64,000 nt of DNA from Ifrita kowaldi (taxonomy: Eukaryota > Chordata > Aves > Passeriformes > Cinclosomatidae), in the NCBI GenBank assembly GCA_013398055.1, contig VZRS01015041.1, forward strand, positions 53,773-117,772. The letters are read 5' to 3'. The position numbers and the translations under genes were made by a program. Positions 33,264-46,665 of the stretch are shown here, piece after piece. Positions within the stretch are counted from its first letter, which is position 1. Each line of letters opens with the position of its first letter. Below the pieces are notes generated by a model. The model was not told where the DNA came from. It searched no databases and saw only the letters and a program-made list of their open reading frames with translations.

Positions 33264-35665
33264 GTGAGTGGCTCTTCTCTCCCAGCTTTGTTTTTGGGTG
33301 TCACCCATCCTGCAGAGCCGGCCAAGGGCAGGAGTGGAAAAGTCAGGAACGGGGCTTGCATCCATGCTGGTTACGTCCAGGTGAGGGAGCTCCGATAGCC
33401 GCATGCTGAGGAGTTCCTTGCTGGCTAAGAGGATCTTCTTGTGCCCAGTGTGTTTGTGGAATAAGGCTGTTTTCTCTCTTTAATGTCTCTGAACACCATC
33501 CCCGTAATCTGGTTAGGAGGGGATGAACAGGGGTAGGCACGTGAGGTGTAAAAGCTGCTCAGCAGCTGCTGTGTGAGTTTATATTTGGTAGTTTTCTGTT
33601 GGGTTTCTGTCCTCTAAGAATCCTCTGTGGTGAGTACTCACCCTTTGGAGGTGGTGAGTGGTGTTGGATACTGAGATCACAACTCAAGTCTGATGTTTGT
33701 TTGGAAACATAACAAGTGAGGGGATTTTTCCTCTTGTGCTTGGGTACTTCTCATGATGAAGGAGGGAATCTCGTGAGCTGAAGTCTGGGGTGACCTCTCT
33801 GCATCTGTCCTGCTCACAGTGACACCAGAGAGAGCGCCGTGAAATGGATTTGCTGGCAGGTAAATTGGCTGATGGCTGAATAGATGACGTAATTTTTTAA
33901 ACCTCCTAATTAAAAAGATTGATAATGAGAGAAAGGGAATTATTTCCTGAAGGGCCACTGCTGGCATGAAGAATCCTGTGATTTAGCGATGGGCAAGCAT
34001 GGGAGTGCTGCCAGATTGTGCTGGCATCGCTCGGGAGCGCTCCGGGGATCCGGGCGGCTGATGGATGGTGGCAGCACATCAGGGTTAAGAAGAACTAGGG
34101 AGGACAAGGCAGATTGGCTGCCTGTGCTTTTAATTGATGGCTCTGCTGCCGGGGTGCACACGTTCCCAGCTCAGGGGAGTCACACAGCCCCCTCAGAGTG
34201 AGCATTCCCTGTTTGCATCCCGCTCCCGAGCGCTGCTCCATCGCCCGCCGCCTCCGGAGCCGCGAGCAGCCTCCTGCTATAATCGGCACCGTGCTGCAGC
34301 CTGGCTCTCCAAGAGTCTCCAAAGTGAAATGTGGGCTGCTAAAAATAGCAGCAGGCTGCCTGCATCAGCATTGAGGAAATAGGTCTCAGTGCAATCTCTC
34401 TCCCAGCAACGCTGGAAGAGAATCAGGATGGCTGCCCAGCCAGCCTGCAGCAGCATCCCAGCCCTGCTGTGCTCTGGCCTGGGCAGGGCAGAGCCCCCAC
34501 CTGTTTGGTCTGGGGGTTTCCACTCTCCCAAAGCCTGGAACCATTTATGCTGGTCTCAAACCCCTCAGGACTGACACAGGCTGAAACCTCTGCCTGGGTT
34601 AGAGGTACGTCAGGCGGTAGAAATTTAGCGTTGTGCATCTTTGAGGGAAGAATTCCAGAATGTGGCTGTTTTCTGTAGATCCTTGCTCCAGGACTGGGAT
34701 GAGGAGCCTCCAGGTGCTGGAGACACCTGTGGGGATGCAGGTACCATAAATGTGCACTGCCTGGATCACGTGGACCTGTGCTGGCAGCTGCTGTGGGGGC
34801 ACCAGTGGTGCTCAGCTCTGCTTCCTTCCCTCCAAGCCAGGGGATGTGAAGAGCCTGATGGAAGAAGGGATTAAAACCTAAGCTTGCCAAATGTGGGAGG
34901 GAAAACTCTGGTCTCGCACAGAAATAGCAGCTTCACCCCAAAAAGAGAGGGATGGGATGTGGAGCTGAAAATTTGGGTTGATTGGAAAAGTAGAGCTCAT
35001 TTGCTTCTTTCTCACAGGCTGCTTTGTGCCTGGGTAGTGCCATCTGCAGGACCAGGCTGGGGTCTGGTGTGAGCGTTACCAGTTAAAGCTAGAGCAGAAC
35101 TGCATCTGTGAGGGCTTGGCCTGAAACGCTGGGGGTGAGAACTAGCCCAGTTTCCTTAAAAAAACCCAGCTTTTATGGACTTACCCTTTTTGTTTTGTGT
35201 GTAAATTCGTGGAGCTGTTTCTTTTCCAAGGCCTGGCATCCTGTGGGCCGCAGTGACTGTGCAGCTGGGATTGCTGCAGGTGCTGCTGCTGGAGCAGGGA
35301 GCTGCTCCCTGTGCACACCAGTGCAGGTTGGTGAGGGTCTCCTGCTCCTGGAGCTCCTGGCAGAGCATCCTGGCTCCACACCCAGCTGGGCTGACCCCAG
35401 CTCGGGATGTGGCTCCCGGCTCTGCCTTTTTGTAGTATCCAAGCTGCACTATTTCTCTTGTGTCCCAAGAGCACTGAATAAAGCACCTAAATATACTCTC
35501 TGCTCTCTTTTTCTAAAGGAGAGGTTGAATGAGTCTCTTGCAAACAATTTTGTTTCTTTCATTTAAAAGAACAGCCTCCGCCCCCAGCCTGAGCTAAAGC
35601 ACAGCATTTATCTTTTGTCATTCCATTTTTTTTCTTTTTTGTTCCTGTGGATTTTCTCCTGGCAG
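33264..35665 (+). other. ARHGEF4: Intron 3, with a small CpG-rich patch
   Basis: Runs from GTGAGT at 33264 to TCTCCTGGCAG ending at 35665. A CpG-rich patch at about 34215-34270 (CGCCCGCCGCCTCCGGAGCC) is followed at 34330 by an ATG with a 17-codon open stretch. Because ASEF genes have alternative first exons, this could be one, but no donor of good quality follows closely. Otherwise nothing is recognised. Confidence 0.4.
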
Positions 35666-35775
35666 CTGAGAACGAACAGGCTTCAAAGACCCTGAAGGTG
35701 CGTGGGAACTGCAGGAACGGTGGCCGTCGATGGAACCTCTTCAAGCCTGGAGCTGAGAAGCTGCAGATCAGCAGG
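35666..35775 (+). CDS. ARHGEF4: Probable third coding exon of the ASEF-family gene
   Basis: This 110-base stretch follows a T-rich tract with acceptor CCTGGCAG and ends AGCAGG|GTAAGG. Its entry phase matches the phase 1 exit of the exon at 33116-33263, and it leaves in phase 0. The joined frame is open and adds 37 residues, starting AENEQASKTLKVRG and ending GAEKLQISR. The peptide is basic (GGRRWNLFKPG). I do not recognise it in either ASEF paralogue, so it may be an optional or lineage-specific exon, or a chance phase-compatible frame. Confidence 0.5.
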
Positions 35776-38700
35776 GTAAGGAGCTGTGTGGAACGTGCCT
35801 CTGCCTGCGTCAGGGCTGGGATTTGCCTGCTTTGGCCTTTGTGTTTCGAACAATATGCTTGAGTAACAGCTTCCTCAGTCCCTGGTCCTTCAGCCACAGA
35901 TGGGGTTTTTTTGGTTTGTTAGGATTTTGTAGCAGTGAAAGCACAGATGCGTCGTCCTCTCCCCCAGATCAGTGTCCCTTCAGTGTATTGCAGAGGCTTT
36001 CTGGGCTGTCACTGGGCCTCCTGTGCCTGTGGCTCAATGTTCCTTGCAGGTGGAGGGAACTGTGACGTTTCACATCGCCTTCAGATCTGCTCCGTGGTTG
36101 TGATGGGTTTATTTTTTCTCCTTCCCCTTTTAGCCACGTGTCCTTTGGGTTTGGTGCTGCTCCCAGCACCATCTCGGTGACAAATTCATGTCACTGGTTC
36201 TTTCCCAAAGTGTTTTGCAAATATAGGCACAATGCACTCGGTTCTTTTTTTGTGAATGATGCTTCTAGTGGGGGGAGTAAAAGCTGTTGTGGGTCTGGGG
36301 ATGTTCATATTTTATTCTGGGAAAAAGAAAAGATGGCAAAAATTGTATCATTTGTCTGATACGTTTTTTGCTTGGGTGGGAGGTTGGGTTTTTTTTTTTG
36401 CTGTTCCCTGTGTTTGAAATCTGGAGGCTTTGGTTATTTCATGGTTGTGTTTTGGATTTGTGGTGCTCATGAGTCTGGTTTCACTGGTACCCAACATATC
36501 CAGATTGTCCAAAACCCAACAGATTTTCCAGCTTGCAGTGATACAGGCAGAATTTTCTAGTGGGTATGGCAGAAGAGGTTTAGCTGTTGTTGTTCCTGTA
36601 GGACACATGAACAAGGGATGCTCTGGGAGCCAGGAATTTCCCTGCTGGAATGGAGAGGGGAACTGACCTTCTGTGGTTGTGTCTCCGTGGCTCTTTCCCA
36701 CCCCACTGCTGTCCTTCCTTACCAGACCTTTATTGTATTCCTTTCCCCTTTGATATCTGCTGAACTGCCTTCCTGAAATGTGATTTCCAGGGGGGCCCTG
36801 CCCTCTGGGTGTGTTTTTCCATCCCAGGAGCAGTAAGTTGGCCGTGGGTGAGACTGACTGCTCCATCCTCCTTGTGTTGGGTGTTGGATTCCAGGGAACA
36901 CGTGCAGGGATGGACTGCTGGATTTCTGGTCGCCTGTGACTTTCTGGAATTCCACCTTGCATCACTTCTGTTTTCTTTGCTGAGTTTTTGTGGGCTGAGG
37001 TACAAAGGCAGAGGAGAGATAGACAAGGAGCTCAGCCCTTCTTTTTCTCTTCCTTCCCTTTGGGTCCTGCCTTGCTGCCCAGACATGAACTGCTTCTTTC
37101 AACTCAGGAAGGCTGCTCTGGTTTGAGACAAGCTGAACATCTAAAGCTTTGAACAAAGTTTTCCTGGAAGATAAAATGATCCAGATGCAATAAAGCTGTT
37201 TGTCCTTGGGGCCAGGATAAAGGCAGGTGACTGCAGAGCAATAGAGCAGTGAAATATCCTGTTGTGCAGTGTGTGAGCCCTGCCTTGGAATGGCTCAGGT
37301 GTGTTCTCCATTAGCTGTGTCCACGTCCAGCATCTGCTACTGACCAGTGCATGGGTATATTTGGTCCACCTTAATTAATCAATTTACTACACCTTAATTA
37401 ATCACTTTATTAATCCTGTAAGAGGGGCCTTTGCAGCTTTCGTAGCTGTCCTGGAGGCCAAGGTGCTGTTCTGACACAAAATTGCTCCTGGATTATGTGT
37501 GCCCTGAGCATCCTGATAAAGCCAGGCCTGTTTCAGATTGCAAACAGAGACCCTTAGAGAGGCTGTGGAAAACTGAAACCTCAGCAAGCCAAACTGAAGC
37601 CCTGCTGAAGTCTGGGAAAGGTCAGCTAAGAAACTGCTTCTCCTGTGGTGGTAGCTGGGAAGGATGTGGAGCTGGAAAGGGAACTGAGCTGCTCATGAGC
37701 ACAGAGATCTGTGGGTGCTGTTTGGCTCAGACACGGCCATGCCAAAGACTTGTGCACCACTGAGACAGAGACTGGGTTTGGGGATGTGCTCCAGGAGGAG
37801 ACTCAGCCCTCCCTAAAATGGGAAGCCTCCTCTCAGCGTGTGGATGTGTGTTAGTTCTCTCTGTCTTACCTGTGATAAGAGATTCCATTTCCAGCCTTTA
37901 AAGCTGACTGGAGCCATTCGTGTTCTCTGTTCCTTCCCTCCCTCCTGCCCTTCGTGCTCTCGTACAAGGGACTAAAGCCCAAATTTATATGCTGGAGGAA
38001 GCCACTGTTAATTAGCTAGACTGGAAACTTTGCATGAGAGGAGCTTCTTTGACATCCCCTATACTAATAATAGGCAGGCCTGCTGTGCAGAGGTGTTGAA
38101 TATTCACAGAACCCACCCCCCCAGCCTGTCCTTACTCCTCTGGAAGTCAGGAGCTCTTTCCAGAGGCTGGTGGGGGGTTGCCAGAGCGATGATGGTGGAT
38201 GTGCCAGTCTGCAGCTCCCCAGAGCTAAATCCCCACTGGCTGTGTTTATGAGGAATAGGAAATTCAGGCAACGTGCAGCCTCCAGGAGAACAGAGTGAAG
38301 GGGAAGTTGATTTGGGTTCTCTCTTGCTCTCGCTGTGCTGCAACGAGCAGGGAATGCTGCTTGATATTCAGGGCCAGCTCTCCTGCCTGCTATTTTTATC
38401 CTCTCACGGAGTGCTGAGTGGGCAGTTTGGGCAGAGGGGGGATGTTTTTTTCCCTTTGCCAAGTGTCCTGCCCCGTGTTCCTGTGTACTGGGGCAGGAAG
38501 GGGGCTGTGCTGGGGCTCCTGGGCTGCAGCACCTTGGGATGTGAGCGGGATGTGATGGCAGTCGTTTTGGAGCCCTCGTGTCCCTGGGAATAGGCTGGGA
38601 GAAAAGCACAGTCCCGTGGCTTTCCTGGTGCTAATTAGTTTAAATATCAGCGTGCTGCTACAAGAGGTTTATGTGCACGTATGGAGGGCTGCCAGGAAAA

Positions 38701-41700
38701 CAAATCCTTGTTGAATCTCTCTTCCCTCATCTTAAACATTGAGTACTTCTGCTGGCAGGGTGTGTCTGAGCCATATATTCTGGGGAGGGCTGCTTTATAT
38801 CTTGATAAACCTATTATGTTGTTCTACTTAGCAGTGCTCTGAAGTCTTTATGGAGTGGTTTTTTTATATTTAGCCATTTATAAATGTTTTTTGCAAGTTG
38901 TGAAAAACTCTGTGCGCTGTCGTTAAAATAAATCAAAATTGGCTTGCTCATTCGAGGGGGAAGCAGGGACTGAGCCTGAAACATTGCAGTGCTGTGATCC
39001 AGCCCCCTCTGGCTGCGTGAGGAGTGCCCAGCCAGGGTCCCTGCACCCCTGGGCTCGGCAGCACCGCAGCCTTGTGAGCACCTGAGCAGGGCTGTGTGTG
39101 TGATCTGCTGTGCTTTGGGAGCTGGGCAGAGCATGCAGAGCTGAGGGTGTGAACTCCAGGTCAGCCCCGAGCCCATTTGCATCCCTCTCGCATGGACGGG
39201 CCCTGCTCTGGGCTCACTCCCCGGGGACTGGGATGAGGAGCAGTGCAAAGCACACGTTAGGAAGCCTGGAACTAGAAATGAGTGCTCCTTCCAAACTTGC
39301 CACACTCTGGTTATTTAAAAAAACATTCAGAAGTGCTGTGGTTTTGTACAGAGCAGGGCTGGGGGGACATAACCCTTGATGACTTTGGTGATGCTCCAGC
39401 AGTGCCATAACACAGGTGTTTTCCAGCCCTGCTGGGGACAAACAGGGCTTCAGTGACTCCGAATTCTTACAAGGAGAAGTTTGAAAGGACAAATGGTCAC
39501 CTTTGAGTTGTGCTGGGTAGCACGAGAGAGATTTGAAGTTCCAGACTTCTCAGCTCTTCAGCAGTTATGTGTAAGTCTATATTAAGAAGAATCTCGGCTT
39601 CCAGCTCATGATGTTTTTATAGTGCCATTGAACCTCGGGGTGTCTCTGTGCAGCTGCAGGTGGTAGGTACTGCATCCTACATGGTATTAAGTGTGTGTGC
39701 AATGGTGACTGTACATAATCACTTCTATACTTCAAATGGAGCTCTCAGCCTAACTTTAAATAGCACTTTGGAATGGCTCCTTTCTCCTATTGCTCAGTAG
39801 TTCCACCTTGATTGCTCTGCTTCAACTCATTACTCAGCTCTGTCACTGTGTTTCACTCTGGGATATGGTTTATACAAAAGAAGCTTTAATGTAAACTCAA
39901 TTTGTGTTGCATTGCTAAAATCTTAATGACATTTTGCTTGGCAGCAGTATAGACTCTGTGGTTTGCCCTTCCCCAGTGCGCTGTGTTCCCAATAAACTAA
40001 AGTCCGTGGTAGGTGTAGCATGAAAAATCCCCGAGTAAATATTGCAACAAATGCTTTTGTAGTGCGTCCTAAGCCCTGGCTGCGTTCGTGATTCAAGGCC
40101 ACTGCCGTGTCACCAGTGTTTAGCTGAAGAGGAGCTCAGTTTGGGAGGGACAGGTAAAAGCACAGGTCAGAGCTCCAGAATGTCTTCTGTAGCTGCTGAG
40201 ATTGGATCGTGAGATGCATCAGGTTTGGGATGCATCCCAGAAGTGCTGCTGGGTGGGTGGATCCACCCAGAAAGGCACCAAGGGATGAAGGGCAGTGGGT
40301 GCTGTGTGTGCATCCCCGGGCTCTGAGATGAGCCCTGAGTGCTTCACTGCATCACCGGCCTGACATGGCCAAGGGCAATTCCCTTGGGATCCTGGAGAGG
40401 GAGGAGCACTGTCCTGCTCCTGTGAGGAGCTGTGTGATCCCACACTGTGCCCAGAGCACTGATTTGGTTCTGTTGATGACGTGGAAGGAACATCTGGGAC
40501 CATCCCAGGCTGTTCAAATGTGATGATCCTCGTGCAGTTTGGAGGGGGTGTGTTCATAAACCCCAAATGCAGAGCACCTGCCCACGCTGCTGAGGTGCTG
40601 GCACCTGAAAATTTGGGCTCATGGGGAAGGTGCAGCTGCTGTGGCTGGGTTTTGCTCTGCACTTGGCATTCAAGAAGCTGAAGCAGGATTTGGTAACAAG
40701 CTGTCCCTAGTACCAAAGGTAGGAATAAAGGGTCTAATTTTGTCCCTGGTTTTGTCTTGCAGAATTATGGAGGTTTTGACATGTGAATGGAATTTGGGGT
40801 ATTGACCCAACACTGTGCTTGTACTTGGAGGAGTATAAAATGAACAGGATAAGAGGCTGCAAAGGGGACTTGGGTGTTCTGTTAGTGCAGTCACGTGGCC
40901 TGCAATGAGCTCCTCGATGGAGCAGGGAAAGCTTCATCTCTTAATGGACCACACAGAATATAGAGAATAATTCCCCTAATAAATCTCTTTCAGTCTCTAA
41001 TAGCTAGGGAAATATATTATCCTGCTGTCCAAAAACCTTGAGAGATCAGTCTTATCTGAACAAGAATAGACATTTCATGGCAGCTCTGCTGTGATAGGAT
41101 CAGGGATTGCACCGCTGTGAAGAGAGCTGCAATAACAGCTGGCTGCAGTGCTGCTGTTGCCAGTGTGAAACCCCGTTTGCCACCACAGGACCAAGGCAGA
41201 CTGTGAGCACCAGCACATGCAGGGAGCATCCTCTGGGGAGTGGGAAGGCTGCAGGGACTGCACCGCTGTGAAGCTGCAGCAGAGACAGCACCCCCTTGCT
41301 GGGGACACAGCGTGGGACCACCTTTGGAGGGCCCTTGGCCACTGGCCTTGGGCCACTCGTGCCCCCAGCAGAGGGTTTAACTCATGCTGAGTGTGGGGAG
41401 CTGCTTGGGCACGGGTTGCTTTCCAGGTGAAGCTGTTTTTCTTGCACATCTCCAAGCTGCCCCAGGGCTGTGTGTGCCACAGCCTGCTGGTGTCCCCTGC
41501 AGGGCTGTCCCCAGGGATGCCGTGTGGGATCTGGGGAGGGACAGGGAAGCAGAACAACTGCTGCAAGCCAGCAAGGGGCTGCTGCAAACTGCAGCTGGAG
41601 TGGGATGCCCGGGAAGCAGGTTCCTCCAGGAGGGATGAATCACCATGGAATGACTCCCTTCACACTCCTCCTCATGCAAGGTCTTCAGCTGAAAGCAGGA

Positions 41701-44700
41701 ATAACTCCACCGCTGCTCTTTGTGTGACGGGTGCTCCTCAGCTCTGTCTCTTGACACATTTCCAAATTCTGAGGTGGGTTTAGCCTTGCTTGCAGAAACA
41801 AACATGTCCCACTGCGGTCTGGAAGTGATTTGTCTGCCTTTTAAAGGGGACTTGCTATGCTGTGGGGGTACTTGGTGTGTCTGAGGTGCTCAGATGTGGC
41901 AGTGGATGTGTCAGATCAGTGTCAGCGTGGTGCTGGGAAGCACTGAGCTGAATAGTGAGCAGCACACTGCAAGCAGGGCCAGGCCTGCCTTGCTGCAGTT
42001 GTCTTCCAGGCACCTCAGCAAGCTGCAGCCAGGAGAGCTCCTCCAGGAAGCAGGAAAGCAGAGAGAGGGAAATGGGAGTGTTTGGAGACTTCTCCGTGGC
42101 AGTGACACCCTGGGGTGCCCTGGCCATGCTGTGTGCTCTGCAGCAGCCCAGGCAGCGCTGGCAGCAGCTGTGCCTTTGCCTTGGCAGCAAGGGGGACTCG
42201 CAGGTGCTGAGCTCTGTGTGCCACTGCTGGCTGGAGATGCCCACTGCCTGCCTGGGCTCGGCACTCAGAGGCTTCCAGCCCCACAGCGACCCCATGGAGT
42301 GGCTGAGACACTGATTCAGAGTTCTGGGATCTGGCAGGGTGTTTTGTTGCCATCAGACCTGCTGCACAGTGTGCTGTGGGGTGTTTGCCCTGGGGCTGCG
42401 CTGCCTGGTGCCTGCTCTGTAGTTCCCTGCTGGAATACAGCACAGTTGGACAGCGCTGTCCTCCCAGTGCAGGGTGAGAAAGATGTTTCTAGGCTCTCCT
42501 CCCATCCCTGGCAGTTCAGTGATTTGTTCAGGTGAGAAATTCCTTCCTAGAAATGAGGAGGGAGAGCTGTTCCCCACCACAGCCTCCGGCCCTGCTCTTC
42601 ACTGTGGCCGGGCTTTGCAGGGGATTGAGCTGCTCGTGGTCCTGTGTGACTTCCCATCATTAACCATGAACTTGTGACTCCACACATTCATTACTCTGTG
42701 ACTTCCCTGGAGCCAGTGAGAGTGGAAAGTGGGAAGTGGGAAGTGAAATGCCTCAAACCCTGGTAATGTTGGATGCTGGGGTGGCTGAGGGTGATGGATG
42801 AGTGGGGCAGACAGTGAAGGGAGATATCCCAAGCGGAACTGAGCAATAATCCTGCCCCAATGTGGAGTTCTTGCTTGGGCAGCACCAGCCTGGGAGCGAA
42901 GGAAGAACCTGGTACTTTGCAAACCACATGTGCTCAAACAAAAATGGCCAATTCCCCTGGCTCAGTTGGCAGTGCAGATCAGGACAGCGTTCATCCCACC
43001 TTTACAGTGCTTTGCAGTGACAGAGTTCTTGTAGAAATGGGTTTTGTCCTTCTTTTGCCAGGAGTTGGGGCTTGGACAAGAAGAACCAGTGGTTGGATCC
43101 TTCTGTATGCAGGATTTATTTCCATACATTCTTTATTTGAGCCATCTCTTTCTTTTCTAAGATATCTCACATTTTATTTTTAATACTGGACAAATACCAA
43201 ATATTCCTCAAGAGAGATCTGTGATTGCAGCTCAGTTCTGACAGTTGAGAATAGTCCAACCGACGTATTTGCCTCATCTGAAATGCTGCTATTTTGAGCT
43301 GTGCTTTTGTTTTTAGCCATCAGTGATAAGTTTGCATTTCCTGCGGATGATATTTTGGGTTGACGTGAGTTGTTAAAGCTCCGCTGTGCAAAATGGTTTT
43401 CTTCCTGTGTGACTTTGGGCTTGTCTTTTCTGGTTTGATACCCTCATCCAAACCAGAAGCAGAATTAAATCCCCACATCCCAGCTGGTCATCACTAAATA
43501 ATTTGTTTTACATCTTGCTGAAGCATTTTATGAGTGATGCTGCAGGAAGGCTTGTTTCTTCTTATTTTTTTAATTTTTTTTTTTATTTTGGACTTAAGAT
43601 AAAGGCAAACTGAACTTTGCAGGCACTTCTTTGGAATCAAACATCTTCCAGCTATTATTTTGCAAACTATTAGAGCGGCAGATCATGAGGTGGGAACCCA
43701 GTTATGCAAACAAAGCCACGTCACTCTTGGCCAAAAATAGCTCCAGTACATGTGCAGTAAGGTGGAAATGAAGGCCTTTGGTGTACATGGAGCAAACAGG
43801 GAGGGAGGCAAGAGGGGAAGCTGCAGCTTTTTGTTTGGAGCCTCTCGAGAGTTATTTAGAGCAAGTGTGTTTTCCAGAGACAAGCAGAGTGTTGCTGCTT
43901 GTAATTTCAGTGGGGTAGGAGTTACTCCCTTCCTCACAGATAAAGGGGGCTGAGGGTTTGAGAGATGGCACTCTGGTCCCTGAGGTGTTGGTAATTTTAA
44001 CATCCAGGTCCCACACAGAGCATGAAGAAATACTGGAGAAGAGTTAAAAAATGTTCTCTTTCCTTCCTCTACGCAGCCCATCTCCAGCATGGAGAGAACC
44101 TGGTCCTTTCTGTGTTCTCCTGGGATTCTGAGAGCTGGGAGGGCTGGGTTCACATCTCAGCCAGAGATGCTGCCTGGGCTTAAGTCTTCATCTCTTTTCA
44201 TTTCAGCCTCATGCACTGCAGTGCCCTAAATAATTTCGAGATCACCCCAGTGGCTGTTTGCTGTGTATTCTCAGGGAATCGCTGCCTCGGAGTTTGCAGC
44301 AGGGCTGGGGTCTGGCTTCCTTTAATGTGCTGCAAGTTATTTTCCACCAGGCTTAAAATAATCTTGTTTCTTCCTTCTGTAACATCACCACCCCGAGCTC
44401 CCTTTGCAGTGATGTGTTTAATTGCAGTTTGTTATCGAGCTGTTTGGAGATTGTTTTGGGCCAAGAGAGGAGATAAAGCAGGAACTCAGGTATGGAAAAC
44501 GCAGCTGTAGCTGTGCAGATGTAGCTTCCATTGGATTAAAGCCTCCTTTTTATGAAGACTTGCAATTTCTTATCTCACCATACTTTCCTGGGATGAGTGG
44601 AAAGGGGGCTATAAAGTTGAGCAGAGGCTTGATGCCTTCTGTAATGGGCAGAGTGATTCCCAGGCTCATTCCCTATTCCTCACAGACAGTTTTTGTCTCA

Positions 44701-46378
44701 ATTAGAAATCGTGTTCAAATTATCTCTGTATTCATCCAGAATTGCCAGTGCCTGTCAGAATATCTTAATGTCTCCAAATGGGAGTTCTCCATTCCTGCTC
44801 CTTCTCTTTCAAAGGTGTATAGAAAGTTTTTGTCCTGCCAACATTCCCAAACATGGATTTTTATTGCTCGGGTCCCCCCTCCAAGTTTTGTTAGAGGTTT
44901 CAGGCATCAGGATGCTTTGCCTGGAGTGTTTTCCACGCAGGATTCCCGTGCAGGTTGTGCCAGTGGAATGTTGCTCTATCCCAGAATAGCTGAACATCAA
45001 GCATGCACAGCTACACGGAGAGGGGAGATTAGTGCTGATTTATTGGCCTGTCAATTAAAGAGGAGCACGAGGATTCTCACTGCATGGCTGAGATTAAGTG
45101 TTGTGATGGCAGCAAAAGATCAGCTTTCTTACACCTAACTGCTGCTTTCTATACATTTATGTTTAATTAAAATGCTCCTACATCCTGCACTCCTCAGCGT
45201 TCACTCGGAGATGTATTTTGAACCACTGCCAGGGGAATACATTGTTATGGCATCCTCTTTCCACATCTATTAGCAGGAAGGGGATAATTGAGGAAATCTC
45301 ACACAGATTTAATTGGGGACTGAGGGCAGGAGCGGGGAGGGGGAGAAACACGAGGCAGAAGCAGGTCAGAAGTTGGGTAACTCTGGCTTGGCACGGAGCA
45401 CTGAGCAGTGCTGGTGGGGGCACCGTGGGGCTGCTGAGGGTTGGGAACTGCTGGGGGTGCCAGGGGAGCTGCCTCCCATGTGGCTTTAGAACGTCCTGCA
45501 GGTCTGGGCACCTCTGCCCGGGTCCTGGGATGCTGATCCCTCAGGGAATTGTTCGGGCTGGGTAAGGAATGGGGGCTGAGAGCTCGTCAGCCTGGTTTGG
45601 GGGCAAGATTTTGCAATTTTAACCTCTTATCAGGAAGGCAGATGATGTGCTCTGGTTTGCAGCTGCCTGTGCCGAGCTGGGGAGCAGGGTCCTTGCAGGG
45701 ACAAGCCCAAGGAAGCAGGGTCCTTGCAGGGCTGAGCATCCGGGGGGGATGTGGCAGCTTGGCGTGGGAAGTGGCAGCAGAAGCAGCAGAGGGGGAAGCA
45801 CCAGGGTGCTCGTGACTGGCAGACTCTTCAGCAGCTCCTTTTTGGTGTTTGCCAGCCCACCCTGCGTGGTGCTGGGCGTGGGCAGGGCTGGGCTCGAGCC
45901 TCGGCAGAGGCACGGCACTAACAGCGATAATCACCGCAAATGGAGCTGGCTTTTAATGTGATTGTGCCGAGTCACTGTGTGATACGGGAGAACTCCTGCT
46001 TTTGCTGTACTCTGGCATTTCCATCCCTAGCAGGGGCAGCACAGCACGGCCTCCACTCATCCTGCTTTTCCGCGCTGGGAGATGTTGGGTACAGGATGTT
46101 TCATTTGGTCTGTGCTGTTGGCATTGCGGTGCTCAAGGCAGCCGCGTCCCTTGGGAATTTTCGGAGCCTTGAGGGAAGCCCAGCAGTGCTGGGGAGGGGT
46201 GCAGCAGGAGCTCTGGCCCTGCTGGCTGGGATCAGCGTGCCCAGGGATGCTCCAGGAGCGGGAAGAGGCTGCTGCAGGATGGTCTGGGAGCAGAGGATGG
46301 ACACTGAAGTGGTGCTGCCACGACCAGGAGCAGAACTGGCTTTGGGACAGCTGAGAAGGGGATTTTATCAATCTGTCC
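35776..46378. other. Downstream intron-like sequence, no exon recognised
   Basis: I looked in all frames for the APC-binding, SH3 and DH motifs of the family (for example a WWWGR codon string) and found none. Several AT-rich, repeat-free stretches occur (38760-38940, 39540-40020, 43200-43680, 44700-45300). Chance frames of up to 205 codons lie on the minus strand (36348-36965) but resemble nothing known. The likeliest reading is a long intron of the same gene. Confidence 0.4.
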
Positions 46379-46665
46379 CTGTCTGAAGGAGGGCTCAGAG
46401 CAGGGCCCAGGCTCTGCTCTGGGGGCCCAGCAATGGCACCAGAGGAACGGGCAGGGAGTGATCCCAGCAATTCCCACCTGGACATGAGGAGGAAATTCTT
46501 TACTGTGACAGGTGATGGAGCACTGCTTGCCCAGAGAGCTTCCCTCCCTGGGGATATCCCAGAGCTGTCTGGGCACAATCCTGTGCTCTGGGACGGCCCT
46601 GCTGGAGCAGGGAGTGGGACCAGATGACCACTGTGGTCCCTTCCAGCCTGACCCACTCTGGGATC
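46379..46665 (+). mobile_element. CR1 LINE fragment, 3' part
   Basis: Landmarks in order are ATGAGGAGGAAATTCTTTAC, CTTGCCCAGAGAGCTTCCCT, GGACGGCCCTGCTGGAGCAG and GACCACTGTGGTCCCTTCCA, followed by CACTCTGGGATCCCATGA at the end. This is the 3' portion of a CR1 element on the + strand and the longest copy in the window. It is diverged, and the open frame crossing it on the minus strand is not a gene. Confidence 0.85.

Noticed and set aside
36348..36965. 205-codon minus-strand frame
   Set aside because: No recognisable domain, and its composition looks like translated intron. A homologue search could overturn this.
45681..45732. Short direct repeat of AGCAGGGTCCTTGCAGGG
   Set aside because: Two copies only, about 30 bases apart. 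This is ordinary local duplication without further structure.
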